DNA of 64,000 nt, from assembly GCA_963761035.1 (NCBI GenBank), contig CAVXFH010000002.1, positions 2,294,001 through 2,358,000 of the forward strand, given 5' to 3'. Source of the stretch: JARRQJ01 sp963761035. Lineage in GTDB: Bacteria > Pseudomonadota > Gammaproteobacteria > DRLM01. The notes beneath the pieces are model-generated. The model had not been told where the DNA came from, made no database searches, and saw only the letters and a list, made by a program, of their open reading frames with translations. Positions 27,365 to 36,732 of the stretch are shown here, piece by piece. Numbering within the stretch: position 1 is the stretch's first letter; each line of letters starts with the position of its first letter. The position numbers and the translations under genes are program-made.

Positions 27365-28452
27365 TTGCGTATAATGGTTCTAGGACTTAGGGGTTTTCCC
27401 GGTGTTCAGGGTGGTGTTGAAACACATGCCGAGCACCTGTATCCGCTGCTGGCGCAGCAAGGCTGTAAAATCGAAGTGATTGCCAGGTCGCCTTATCTGC
27501 CTCCTGATAGGGAGGCGTGGCGGGGAGTCAGGTTATACCGGTTATGGGCGCCAAGAATAAATGGAATGGAGGCGCTGGTGCACTCGATTCTGGGTGTTTT
27601 CTTTGCCTGTATCAAAAGACCTGATGTTCTTCATATCCATGCCGTAGGGCCTGCTGTCGTAACACCTTTGGCAAAACTCCTGCGGTTACGTGTTGTGGTG
27701 ACACATCACGGGCCTGATTATGACCGGGAAAAGTGGGGCGCGGCCGCGCGCCGGCTGCTGCGCCTTGGCGAGTCTTTGGGCATGCGTTATGCGGATCAGC
27801 GCATCGTTATCTCCGAGACGATTAGAAACTTAGTTAAGGAAAAATATGGTTTAGATTCGGTTGTGATACCAAATGGGGTAACGCTGCCGGATATACCGAC
27901 TGCAAAATTGGCAATTGAGAAGTATGGATTGACGGGAGGCCGTTATGTCCTCTTGGTAGGGCGCCTGGTGCCCGAGAAGCGACATAAGGATCTATTGGCT
28001 GCATTCAGACAGGCGGATTTGCATGGCTGGAAACTTGTATTCGTAGGCGGCGCCGATCATGCAAGTAAGTATTCCGAAGACTTGAACGTGAGGCCGGGCA
28101 TCTGCCTGACGTTGTGTTTACGGGATTTCAGAGTGGAGAGGGTTTGCGCGAACTTTATGCAAACGCCGGAATCTTTGTTTTACCGTCTTCTCATGAGGGC
28201 CTGCCGATTTCTCTGTTAGAAGCCATGAGCTATGGAATCCCTGTGGTGGCGAGTGACATTCCCGCGAACTTGGAAATTGGGCTCCCTATGGATCACTACT
28301 TCCCAACAGGAAACATCGATGCCTTGACTGGCAAGTTAAAGTTGCTGGCTCCGCGCGCTGCGGCAGGAATAAATAGAATGGCATATGTCCAGATACTTGG
28401 GAATAAATACGATTGGAAGGAAATTGCGGTTCAGACCCTTGAGAGTATATGA
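27365..28452 (+). pseudogene. GT4 glycosyltransferase with one frameshift
   Basis: The N-terminal frame (start TTG 27365, or ATG 27374) encodes a GT4 enzyme: VLGLRGFPGVQGGVETHAEH, VVVTHHGPDYDREKWG, VIPNGVTLPD, VLLVGRLVPEKRHKDLL. The C-terminal part continues in another frame with VVFTGFQSGEGLREL and the donor motif EGLPISLLEAMSYG. Between them, around 28097, one base is missing: the second frame can be read back as LEREAGHLPD directly after KYSED. Joined it would be about 362 residues, normal for the family. It is a single plus-strand gene between minus-strand clusters. Confidence 0.8.
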
Positions 28453-28559
28453 ACGGGCTGTAAGATTATAACGTCTTTGTTTGTCGGCGCGCATGTTCGT
28501 TTCCTTCTTGTTACTTATGGTTGCAATCTGTGGGATGGGCCACGTCAGGAAAATCCCAG

Positions 28560-28575
28560 GCGCTGACAACAGCGC
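28560..28575. other. GC-rich hairpin in a 250-base gene gap
   Basis: GCGCTG and CAGCGC pair perfectly around ACAA, between the convergent 3' ends of the GT4 relic and the fucosyltransferase relic. No T-run follows, so terminator status is uncertain. The surrounding 28453-28705 has only a short plus-strand frame (from 28481) with a hydrophobic, signal-like start and no ribosome site, which I do not call as a gene. Confidence 0.35.
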
Positions 28576-28705
28576 ACAAAATAGATTTCCATGCAAAGCA
28601 TTAGTGGTACCAAATTGCACCCCTATTTTTTATGGCTTATTCAGACATTCCTTAGGAAATTGAGGCGCTGTCAGCATGTGATGATGCGCAATCTGATCAT
28701 AAGAC

Positions 28706-29583
28706 TTAAAGCTTGACAAAGTAATTTCGGACATCCGGTTCTACAATGTGGCAAACAGGAGTCTCGCCATAAAAACAAGCCCACCGACTATAGGTGCTCG
28801 GTGCGCCTATAATAGAATAGCAATTATCGCAATTCGCCAACGAATAGAATATATGTCCTCTATAATTTGATTTGATCCATATGTAGTCGTAAATTTTGTG
28901 AATTCATCGTGAATTTGCGGTTCATCAGAACAAACTAAAAATCCCACTTTGTTATTTGGAAACAATCTAACGGCTTTTTCCATAACGTCGACGAATACTA
29001 GGATGTCATAAAAAAACTGCCGCCTCGAAAGTTTTTATAATCTCCCCGGCGTATGTGCAATCTAATTAGCACATCACACTTTTGCCTGGCTGTAGCCACT
29101 ACTTGGCGGATATTTATTTTCATGCCTTTCCAGAGGTCTAAAATAGCCGCGACTTGAATCCGCGTGTTTTAGTAAATTTATATAGTCAACAAAATAGTAA
29201 CCATTTGTAAAAATAAATTTCGCATTACGAATTGATTCCAGGAATTCTTTATCATCTAAGCGAAATTCATTTTTACTAGCAGAAAACGGATAACAATTGA
29301 CTATCTTTACTAAAGTGGGTGAAAGTTTTTCAAGAGAATTTCTTCTGACTAAAAAATTTCCGGATTTGTAAAAAAATTCCCGCACCGATTTATTGCTGAG
29401 AGGAAATCTTTGTACCGGATAGCGCTAAAATGCGTCTTGGTTTGTATTTTCAAATAAATGGGCATATTCCTCGAACCCTAAATTTATTATTTTTATATTG
29501 TTTGTAATGCCAAACGCAATTAGATGGGCGAATAACTGCAATCTATTGCCCGGCCGTCCATAACCGTTCACGTTAATTAACAT
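28706..29583 (-). pseudogene. Fucosyltransferase-like gene relic (HxRRGDY motif)
   Basis: Reading the minus strand from ATG 29583 gives VNGYGRPGNRLQLFAHLIAF, the N-terminal GxGN(Q/R) pattern of GT11-type and related fucosyltransferases. An in-frame amber TAG falls at codon 53 (29427-29425). The frame then continues to NAKFIFTNGYYFVDY, shifts, and gives VLIRLHIRRGDYKNF, the classical HxRRxDY donor-binding motif of alpha-1,2/alpha-1,6 fucosyltransferases. Further frames give VGFLVCSDEP and IIGAPSTYSRWACFYG, ending FVKL. At least three frame changes plus the amber are needed, so the gene is dead as sequenced. It implies that an ancestral glycan carried fucose or a similar deoxysugar. Confidence 0.65.
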
Positions 29584-29626
29584 GATTTCTCGCTCTTAAA
29601 CGCGATTTTTGCCTATTTATCGTAAT

Positions 29627-29645
29627 TCGTTGTCTGCCACAACGA
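29627..29645. promoter_or_regulatory. Perfect palindrome upstream of the export operon
   Basis: TCGTTGT and ACAACGA flank CTGCC, a 7-bp perfect inverted repeat in the divergent gap between the fucosyltransferase relic and the export operon (29584-29904). It could be an operator, or a small hairpin in either transcript. No -10/-35 pair near it is convincing; AT-rich TATATT-like boxes occur around 29793-29800. Confidence 0.35.
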
Positions 29646-29904
29646 GACGAGATCAATATTGCTCCCGTTCTGCCAAAAATCTTGAGCTTCCCTCAGGATA
29701 TTTATATTTTTTTTCGTCGATGTCGATATTACTTACAACTACGCGGGCTTGTTCAAATGACGAATGAGGGTATGAGAAAACAAGTATTTGATATATTATA
29801 TCTAATTGCCAAATTCCGATATGGTACAGTTATTGCCGAAAGAGCCGAGAGTATCGAGTGCCCAGCACTAAATGGCCGCTATCTTTGAGTCAGGAAGAAA
29901 CACA

Positions 29905-30483
29905 ATGCCTCGTTTATTAATGATCAGTCTGCTGTTCTCGATGGCCTTTGCAGGCGTTTGCCTTGCCGCAGGGCAAATGGCAGACGTACCGTCGCGGGGC
30001 CTTTACCTGATCGGTCCGGAGGATGTGTTGGAGATTTCCGTGTGGAAAGAGGTTGATCTTCAGCGCAAGGTGATTGTCCAGCCTGATGGCCGTATATCTT
30101 TTCCCCTGGTGGGGGACGTGCTTGCGGAAGGTAGGACCTTGCCTGAACTACAGGAGGAGATCACGCAACGCCTGATGAAATATATTCCGGCCCCCGTAGT
30201 GACAATCATGCTGGAGAAGGTGGCGGGCTACAAAATTTATGTGATCGGTCAGGTTAAGAATTCCGGGCAGTTTATGGTGGGTCAATATCTGGATGTGATA
30301 CAGGCATTGGCGCTGGCGGGCGGATTGACGCCTTTTGCGGAGGAGAACAACATCAAGATCGTACGCCGGGATAAGAATGGTATGGAGACGGTGCTCCCGT
30401 TCGCCTATGCCGAAGTTAAAAAGGGCGCCCATCTGGAACAGAATATTATTCTAAAGAGTGGAGACGTCGTTGTGGTGCCCTAA
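29905..30483 (+). CDS. Polysaccharide export protein (Wza/OPX family, short form)
   Basis: The protein of 192 residues from ATG 29905 is preceded by AGGAAG about 8 bases away; the earlier in-frame ATG at 29872 has no such site and spoils the signal peptide. After the signal (LLMISLLFSMAFAGVCLA) comes the Poly_export domain (YLIGPEDVLEISVWKE, QPDGRISFPLVGDV) near residues 35-110, and a SLBB domain (YKIYVIGQVKNSGQF) near 120-192. Such short OPX proteins form the periplasmic/outer-membrane gate for exopolysaccharide. No clear lipobox is present. It is the first gene of an intact operon with the beta-barrel, Wzz-like and kinase genes. Confidence 0.88.
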   Translation: MPRLLMISLLFSMAFAGVCLAAGQMADVPSRGLYLIGPEDVLEISVWKEVDLQRKVIVQPDGRISFPLVGDVLAEGRTLPELQEEITQRLMKYIPAPVVTIMLEKVAGYKIYVIGQVKNSGQFMVGQYLDVIQALALAGGLTPFAEENNIKIVRRDKNGMETVLPFAYAEVKKGAHLEQNIILKSGDVVVVP

Positions 30484-30515
30484 GTTTTTTAAGGCACCAC
30501 TCTAAGGAACGCAAA

Positions 30516-31739
30516 ATGTTAGATGGGCAATTCCCGAAAAAATTTATTATATCATTGTTAATGATACTGTCGGTTGTTTCAAAGGTTACCCTCGGCGCTG
30601 AGTGGTCAGTCGAGCCTTCGGTGCAGATCAAGTCGATGTACGATGACAATCTCTACTTGCAGCCGGGCTCGCGCACGTCCGTGTGGGGCGGTACCGTTTC
30701 ACCGTGGCTGACGCTTAACCGCCGCGAAGAGAACAAGTCCCTGAGTCTCGGGGGACGGCTGAACTTCAACCGCTATTCCAGTAGTGAAGTCAATGATGAC
30801 GACGCTCAGTACCTGACGCTGGGAAGCCATTATAATACCCAGCGCGATGTGTGGAACCTGGGGGCATTGTTCGTCCGCGATACCACGGTGACCACGGTAA
30901 ACGATGTCATTAAAGACCCCAATGACCAGGGAGCCAATCAGGGTGTGGATGTCAATGTCAATCTGGTGTCAGTCAAGGTTAGGCGCCAGCGTTTCGATGT
31001 GAGTCCTTCCTGGACGCATGTCTTGTCGGAACGGACCGCGTTGACTTTAAATTACCGGTTCCAGGAGGTTACCTTCGCGGATTCGGGGAACAACGGCCTG
31101 ACTGACTATCGGCAGCAAAGTGTGGATGTCGGCGTGGGGCACAATCTCACGGAGCGGGACAGGCTGAGCGTCATCGCGGGCGCATCATTCTATGAGTCCC
31201 TGGGCACGGGTAGCGAGGACTCCCAGGACTACGATGTGGTGGCGAAATGGGGCCATGAATTTTCCCAGACGCTGCATGGCGAAGCCTCCACCGGGGTTCA
31301 CACTACAACCTCGAGGGTCAATGGACAGAATAAAGATTCCACGGGGGCGTTGTTCAACGCCCGCCTGGTAAAGCGATATTCTGAGTTGACCACCTACAGT
31401 GTCTCTATAGGGCGCAGCGCAGAGCCCAGCTATGGAGGTCTTGTGCGGAGCGATCAACTGAGCGCGCAATGGCATAGGAACTTATCGCCGAGAATGGCCG
31501 GCTACTTTTCAGTAACGGCCTTCAGAAATAAGGCGCTGGACCAGCTTTCCACATCGACGAACCGGACCTATTACAGTTTCGAGCCGGGTTTGCGCTGGTC
31601 GCTCACACGCTGGTGGTCGCTTGATGGTTCGTATCGTTACCGCCGGCAGAAATACGAGAACTCCAATCAGGCGGCGCAGAGCAATGCCGCGTTTATAGCG
31701 GTCAGCTATGCCTGGCCAAGGATCGCGGCATCCCGCTGA
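30516..31739 (+). CDS. Outer-membrane beta-barrel protein of the export operon
   Basis: The 407-residue protein has a cleavable signal ending near LGA (residue 28) and then alternating amphipathic strands with many aromatic and polar residues (YDDNLYLQPGS, LSLGGRLNFNRYSSS, RTALTLNYRFQEV), ending in a strand-like FIAVSYAWPRIAASR. This is typical of the large beta-barrels found beside OPX and Wzz genes in EpsL/PEP-CTERM-type exopolysaccharide loci, where they may complete the outer-membrane channel. AAGGA lies 8 bases before ATG. Spacing to the upstream gene is 32 bases; its 3' end runs just up to the Wzz-like start. Confidence 0.75.
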   Translation: MLDGQFPKKFIISLLMILSVVSKVTLGAEWSVEPSVQIKSMYDDNLYLQPGSRTSVWGGTVSPWLTLNRREENKSLSLGGRLNFNRYSSSEVNDDDAQYLTLGSHYNTQRDVWNLGALFVRDTTVTTVNDVIKDPNDQGANQGVDVNVNLVSVKVRRQRFDVSPSWTHVLSERTALTLNYRFQEVTFADSGNNGLTDYRQQSVDVGVGHNLTERDRLSVIAGASFYESLGTGSEDSQDYDVVAKWGHEFSQTLHGEASTGVHTTTSRVNGQNKDSTGALFNARLVKRYSELTTYSVSIGRSAEPSYGGLVRSDQLSAQWHRNLSPRMAGYFSVTAFRNKALDQLSTSTNRTYYSFEPGLRWSLTRWWSLDGSYRYRRQKYENSNQAAQSNAAFIAVSYAWPRIAASR

Positions 31740-31752
31740 GGACGTGCCAGCA

Positions 31753-33495
31753 ATGAATCTTGAACATGTATTAAATTATTCCCCGGATATGACGGATTAT
31801 CTGGCGGTCATGCGTCGCCGCAAGATGCATTTGATCATCCCGCTGGTGGTGATCATGTTCATCACCCTGGGGGCGGCCTTCGGCCTGCCGCCGGTGTATC
31901 GTTCAACGGCGTCTATTCTTATTGAGCAGCAGGAAGTCCCTCAGGAAATGGTAGCCTCCACCGTCACCAGTTATGCCGAGGAGCGCATCCAGCTCATCAG
32001 CAAGCGCGTTATGACCCGGGAGAATCTGTGGGCGATCGTGGAGAAGTTCGATCTCTATCCAAAAGAGCGCAAGCTACATAAGGATCCCTCGGAGATCCTC
32101 TCGGAGATGAGCGGAGACATCGATTTGGAGATGGTCAATGCCGATATCATCAATTCCAGCGGTCGCGAGGGCAAAGCGGCCATGGCCTTCGACCTCTCCT
32201 ACGAGAGCCGTGATCCGGTAGCCGCCCAGAAGGTGGCGAGCGAGTTAGCGTCGCTGTTTCTCCGTGAGAATGTGCAGATCCGCACCGAAAAGGCGGCGGT
32301 GACCTCCGATTTCCTGGAGGAGGAGGCCAAACGCTTGAGCAAGCACATCGCGGAACTGGAAGCCAAACTCGCAACATTCAAGGAGCAGAATGTTGGACGA
32401 CTGCCCGAACTGATGCAGATGAACATGAATCTGATGGAGCGTACCGAGCAACAACTTGATGATAGCAACCGCCAGATCACCTCCCTAAAAGAGCGACAGA
32501 TTAATCTCGAATCTCAGTTGTCGCAACTGCAACCCAATAGCGGCGACAGTCCGGAGGGGCGACTGCGGGCCTTGCAGGCGGAATATCTCCGCGCCTCGGC
32601 AATTTATTCCCCCGACTATCCGGATATCATAAGGATGAAGAGCGAGATCGAGGCATTGCGGGCTCAGGTGGGAGCCGGAAGCGATACGGGCGGCGATACG
32701 TTTAGTCTGGAGAATCGTATCAAGCAGGTTGAAGCGGATCTGGCGGCGGCGCGCGAGAAATACGCGGAAAATCACCCCGACGTGATCCGTCTGGAAAAGA
32801 CGCTCGATGCCCTGCATGTGGCCCTGAAAAACGCGCAGAGTCGGGGGACTATCACTGATCTGGCGCCTGATAATCCGGCCTATGTGTCCATCCAGACCCA
32901 ATTGGAAACGCTTAAGGTTAATCTTGACGCTGAGCTCAAGAATAACGACCGCCTCAAGAAGAAGGTTGCGGAATATGAGAATCGCTTAACCCAGACGCCG
33001 CGTGTAGAGCAAGAAGGGTCCGCGCTGCACCGTGACTATGACAATACGGTGCAGAAATATCATGATATCAAACAGAAAGAGCTGCAGGCCCAAGTGGCGG
33101 AACAGCTGGAGCGGGAGAGTAAGGGCGAGCGTTTTTCTTTGATCGAGCCTCCGACCATACCTAGCCGTCCGGTGAAGCCCAATCGCCTGGGAATATTACT
33201 GCTGGGAACGGTATTTTCCATGGTTGGGGGGGTTGGATTTGCCTCGATTTCAGAGGCTTTAGATAGAGCCTTATACGGCAGTAAGTCAGTCTTGGCGCTA
33301 TTGAAGGCGCCGCCTATTGCCGTGATCCCCAATATCAAGAACCAGGGCGACCTCAAACGGAGCCGGTTCCGGGTATTATTGACAGTGACTATTATTTTAG
33401 TGGTGTTGGCAGTGCTACTGCTGACGGTGCATTTATTCTGGATGCCCTTGGATGTGCTCGTGAGCACGGCTCTTGCGAATTTAGGGGACCAGTAG
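31753..33495 (+). CDS. Wzz-type chain-length determinant / polysaccharide co-polymerase
   Basis: The protein of 580 residues starts at ATG 31753; upstream codons lie inside the preceding gene. It has the Wzz architecture: a first transmembrane segment (LIIPLVVIMFITLGAAFGL, residues 28-46), a long periplasmic coiled-coil region (residues 180-450, many heptad repeats), a Pro-rich PTIPSRPVKPNR before the second segment, and a short C-terminal tail ending in a further hydrophobic segment. It sets polysaccharide chain length and works with the tyrosine kinase encoded next. Its stop overlaps the kinase GTG start by one base. Confidence 0.88.
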   Translation: MNLEHVLNYSPDMTDYLAVMRRRKMHLIIPLVVIMFITLGAAFGLPPVYRSTASILIEQQEVPQEMVASTVTSYAEERIQLISKRVMTRENLWAIVEKFDLYPKERKLHKDPSEILSEMSGDIDLEMVNADIINSSGREGKAAMAFDLSYESRDPVAAQKVASELASLFLRENVQIRTEKAAVTSDFLEEEAKRLSKHIAELEAKLATFKEQNVGRLPELMQMNMNLMERTEQQLDDSNRQITSLKERQINLESQLSQLQPNSGDSPEGRLRALQAEYLRASAIYSPDYPDIIRMKSEIEALRAQVGAGSDTGGDTFSLENRIKQVEADLAAAREKYAENHPDVIRLEKTLDALHVALKNAQSRGTITDLAPDNPAYVSIQTQLETLKVNLDAELKNNDRLKKKVAEYENRLTQTPRVEQEGSALHRDYDNTVQKYHDIKQKELQAQVAEQLERESKGERFSLIEPPTIPSRPVKPNRLGILLLGTVFSMVGGVGFASISEALDRALYGSKSVLALLKAPPIAVIPNIKNQGDLKRSRFRVLLTVTIILVVLAVLLLTVHLFWMPLDVLVSTALANLGDQ

Positions 33496-34376
33496 TGAAT
33501 GGAGTGAATATGACCGCGGAGCTGGATTCAGGATTGAAGAAACAGAAGGACCCGATGGGGGATACGGCTATGGAGCGCATTACCCGGGCGGTAGAACTCG
33601 TCCAACGAGACCGGCGGGGAGAATCGCCTTCGGCGCATCCCGTGGCTGGCGCGCTGCCTGGACAAGAATCGAAGCTTCGCCGTATCAAGGTATCGCGAGA
33701 GGAACTGCGGGAGCATCGTCTTCTAGACGGCGATGGGAGTAATGAATACAGCCAGGCCTATAAGGTGCTCAGGACCCGTGTCTGGCACCAGATGCGGGCC
33801 AACGGCTGGCAGACCCTCGCGATTACCAGCGCCAATCCCGGCGAGGGCAAGACGCTGACCTCGATTAATCTGGCGATCAGTCTTGCCATGATGGATATCG
33901 GGCTGTCCGTCGTCCTGGTGGACCTGGATATGCGCAAGCCGAGCGTACACAAGTATTTCAACATTCATCCGGATCTCGGCATCAGCGATTACCTGGTAGG
34001 AGGAGTGCCGCTGGACAGGATTCTGATAGATCCCGGTGTCGTTGAGCGGTTTGTACTGCTTCCTGGGGGTAGGTCGCTTACGAACTCTTCCGAGATCTTG
34101 TCTTCGCCAAGGATTAAGCGCCTGTTGCAGGAGCTCCGCACCCGTTTCCCGTCGCGGCTGGTTATCTTTGATCTGCCGCCCGTGTTGGTGACAGATGACG
34201 CGCTGGTCCTGGCGCCGCAGATAGATGCCTTCCTCTTGGTGATCGAGGAGGGCAAGAGTCACAAGAACGAGGTGAGCAAGGCGGTCGAGCTGTTGAAAGG
34301 TACGCATCTCATTGGGACGGTGCTCAACAAGTCAGAAGAGGCCTCGCAGCGGTATAGTTACGGTTACGGCTATTAG
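33495..34376 (+). CDS. BY-kinase (CpsD/CapB-type tyrosine autokinase)
   Basis: This 293-residue cytoplasmic ATPase belongs to the bacterial tyrosine kinases that pair with Wzz proteins. Walker A is SANPGEGKT near residue 117, Walker A' is VVLVDLDMRKPSVH near residue 141, and Walker B is LVIFDLPP near residue 222. The C-terminal tyrosine cluster is short (YSYGYGY), the expected autophosphorylation site. GTG at 33495 overlaps the wzz stop; ATG at 33510 is an alternative. The first 90 residues are probably a flexible linker to Wzz. Phosphorylation cycling controls polymer length and export. Confidence 0.88.
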   Translation: MNGVNMTAELDSGLKKQKDPMGDTAMERITRAVELVQRDRRGESPSAHPVAGALPGQESKLRRIKVSREELREHRLLDGDGSNEYSQAYKVLRTRVWHQMRANGWQTLAITSANPGEGKTLTSINLAISLAMMDIGLSVVLVDLDMRKPSVHKYFNIHPDLGISDYLVGGVPLDRILIDPGVVERFVLLPGGRSLTNSSEILSSPRIKRLLQELRTRFPSRLVIFDLPPVLVTDDALVLAPQIDAFLLVIEEGKSHKNEVSKAVELLKGTHLIGTVLNKSEEASQRYSYGYGY

Positions 34377-34428
34377 GACCGTTTAAGGCAATCGAGAACT
34401 CATGCATGAATCATTTTGCGACAGAGTG

Positions 34429-34469
34429 CGCCGACCTACTAGCGAACTTCTCGGTGGCGCCGGTCGGCG
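34429..34469. other. Stem-loop between kinase and ABC permease genes
   Basis: CGCCGACC and GGTCGGCG can pair perfectly (8 bp) with a 25-base loop that itself holds GGTGGCGCC-like complementarity. It lies in the 123-base gap separating the Wzz/kinase group from the ABC-transporter group, where an attenuator or processing site would make sense. No T-run follows. Confidence 0.35.
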
Positions 34470-34499
34470 ATAAAGGCAACGGATTCCACAAAGGTTGAT

Positions 34500-35348
34500 A
34501 TGTTAGGACAAGGCAAGGCCGGCAGGGTAGACGTAGCGGTGACGGTGATAACCCCGCCGAAAGGCTGGCAGCTCATCGACTTCAAAGAACTCAGAGAATA
34601 CAGAGACCTCTTTTATTTTCTGGTATGGCGTGACATCAAGGTCATGTATGCCCAGACCGTCCTGGGATTCGGCTGGGCGCTACTGGAGCCGCTGATCCAG
34701 ATTGTCATATTCACGGTAATATTCGGCAAAGTCGCCAAGGTACCCACGGACGGGGTGCCGTACCTGTTATTTTCCTCGGCGGCGATCATCCCATGGACCT
34801 ATATGTCATCGGCCATGGCGCAGTCCGCCCAGAGCCTGGTGAGCGACCAGAGTATGCTGGGCAAGATCTACTTTCCCAGGCTGCTGTTTCCCATTACGCC
34901 CATCTTGACCAAGCTGGTTGGCTTTCTGATCGCGATGCTGATACTTGTCGTTGTGGCCATCTATTATCGGGTAACGCCCACCTGGAACCTGCTGTACCTG
35001 CCGTTATTCGTGTTGATGATGATGGCGGTGCCCCTGGCTGGGGGATTCTGGCTATCCTCGCTGTCCGTTCGCTTCCGGGATGTGAAGTATGCGATGCAGT
35101 TTGTTATTCGCACGCTCATGTTCAGCGCGCCGATTGTCTACTCCGCCTCTGCGATACCGGAAACCTACCGGATCTGGTATGCGCTGAATCCGTTGGTGGG
35201 AGTGATCGAAGGGTTCCGCGCGGCCCTGATTGGGGGGGTCATGCCGTGGCAAGACATTTTTCCGGGGATGCTGACCTGCGCGATCCTCCTGATAAGCGGT
35301 GCCTTGTACTTCCGCCGCATGGAGCGGGTGGTGGTGGATGTCATATAA
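34500..35348 (+). CDS. wzm: ABC-2 type polysaccharide export permease (Wzm-like)
   Basis: The 282-residue protein has the ABC-2 permease layout: an N-terminal amphipathic region (ELREYRDLFYFLVWRDIKVMY), six hydrophobic segments, the conserved cytosolic stretch SLVSDQSMLGKIYFPRLLFP near residue 113, and NPLVGVIEGFRAALIGG near residue 230. Wzm proteins move lipid-linked polysaccharide across the inner membrane with a Wzt ATPase, encoded at 36733. AAAGG lies about 7 bases before ATG. A DUF4910 gene sits between permease and ATPase. Confidence 0.88.
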   Translation: MLGQGKAGRVDVAVTVITPPKGWQLIDFKELREYRDLFYFLVWRDIKVMYAQTVLGFGWALLEPLIQIVIFTVIFGKVAKVPTDGVPYLLFSSAAIIPWTYMSSAMAQSAQSLVSDQSMLGKIYFPRLLFPITPILTKLVGFLIAMLILVVVAIYYRVTPTWNLLYLPLFVLMMMAVPLAGGFWLSSLSVRFRDVKYAMQFVIRTLMFSAPIVYSASAIPETYRIWYALNPLVGVIEGFRAALIGGVMPWQDIFPGMLTCAILLISGALYFRRMERVVVDVI

Positions 35349-35376
35349 AGCGCTTTTGCATGGAGATATCGCCACC

Positions 35377-36693
35377 ATGACACACCCAGTCCCACATGGA
35401 CCAGGCGACCGTGGCGCCCCGGGCCAGGCCATGTACGCCTTCGCCCAGGAACTGTATCCGCTGTGCCGAAGCATCACGGGCGAGGGAACACGCGAGACCT
35501 TGCGGCGTATCCGCAGGCACATCCCCATCGAAATCAACGAGGTGCCCAGCGGGACCCAAGTCTTCGACTGGCAGGTACCCCTGGAATGGAATATCCGGGA
35601 CGCCTATATCAAGGACAGCGCGGGCAACAAGATCATTGACTTTCAGCAGTGCAATCTTCATGTCGTGGGTTACAGCGTGCCGGTGCATAAAAAGGTCTCC
35701 TTGGCGGAACTCAAGGAACATCTGTTTACACTGCCGGCCTATCCGGACTGGATTCCCTATAGAACCAGTTATTACGACGATAATTGGGCGTTCTGCATGA
35801 GCCACCGCCAGTGGGCGACCCTCAAGGAGGGCGACTATGAGGTTTACATCGACTCCTCTCTGCAGGAAGGTTCGCTAAGCTACGGAGAATATCTCTTGCC
35901 GGGGGAGTCGGCAGAAGAGGTATTGCTGTCAACCCATATCTGCCATCCTTCGCTGGCGAACGACAATTTGTCCGGCATCGCTCTGCTGACCTTTCTGGCC
36001 GGCCATCTTCGCGAATCCCAGCGCCGCTATAGCTATAGATTTTTATATATCCCCGGCACCATCGGCTCCATAGCCTGGCTTGCCCGCAATGAAGGAATCG
36101 TGAGCCGGGTTAGGCACGGGCTGGTGCTTTCCTGTCTGGGCGACAGCGGTGGTCCGACGTATAAAAAAAGCCGGCGCGGTAACGCGGAAATCGACAGGGC
36201 GGTTGCGCAGGTATTCAGGCACCTGAATATGTCCGCGGCCGTCATCGAGGAATTTTCGCCCTATGGCTACGACGAGCGTCAGTTTTGCTCGCCGGGCTTT
36301 GATATGCCGGTAGGCCTTCTTGAACGCAGCAAATACGGGACTTTTCCCCAGTATCACACGTCCGCGGACAATCTGGATTTTATCCGTCCCGAACAGCTGG
36401 AGAGGTCTTTTTATTTGGTGAGGGATATCCTGAAGATCATCGAAGGCAATCTTAAGTTCGCCAATTTGCAACCAAAATGTGAACCTCAGCTTGGAAGACG
36501 CGGGTTGTATGATGCTATAGGGGGGGACAAGGACAGGGCGGCGAAGCAGATGGCGTTGCTTTGGGTATTAAATTTGTCGGATGGCGGCCATGCGCTCCTG
36601 GATATTGCGGAGCGTTCCGGGATTGCCTTCCCGGAGATTTTGCGGGCCGCTACGTTACTAACGGAGAAGGGCCTGCTTGGCCGGTGTGAGTAG
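35377..36693 (+). CDS. DUF4910-type, M28 aminopeptidase-like protein
   Basis: The protein of about 438 residues (ATG 35377, GGAGA upstream; the earlier ATG at 35299 lies within the permease) matches the DUF4910/DUF2172 family, which has an M28-peptidase-like fold. LCRSITGEGTRETL near residue 27 is the N-terminal signature. Candidate metal ligands are in STHICHPSLANDNLSG near residue 185, LSCLGDSGG near 250 and YHTSADN near 326. A winged-helix tail (AERSGIAFPEILRAATLLTEKGLL) ends the protein. The function is not established; homologues recur in glycan loci. Its location inside the wzm-wzt pair suggests action on the exported glycan or a peptide/amino-sugar precursor. Confidence 0.75.
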   Translation: MTHPVPHGPGDRGAPGQAMYAFAQELYPLCRSITGEGTRETLRRIRRHIPIEINEVPSGTQVFDWQVPLEWNIRDAYIKDSAGNKIIDFQQCNLHVVGYSVPVHKKVSLAELKEHLFTLPAYPDWIPYRTSYYDDNWAFCMSHRQWATLKEGDYEVYIDSSLQEGSLSYGEYLLPGESAEEVLLSTHICHPSLANDNLSGIALLTFLAGHLRESQRRYSYRFLYIPGTIGSIAWLARNEGIVSRVRHGLVLSCLGDSGGPTYKKSRRGNAEIDRAVAQVFRHLNMSAAVIEEFSPYGYDERQFCSPGFDMPVGLLERSKYGTFPQYHTSADNLDFIRPEQLERSFYLVRDILKIIEGNLKFANLQPKCEPQLGRRGLYDAIGGDKDRAAKQMALLWVLNLSDGGHALLDIAERSGIAFPEILRAATLLTEKGLLGRCE

Positions 36694-36732
36694 CAGGCGC
36701 GTGATGACGGCGATGATAAGGGTGGAAATGCG

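Noticed and set aside
30148..33467. Several antisense frames over the export operon (for example 30148-30432, 32485-32901)
   Set aside because: They mirror strongly coding sequence on the plus strand and have no independent support.
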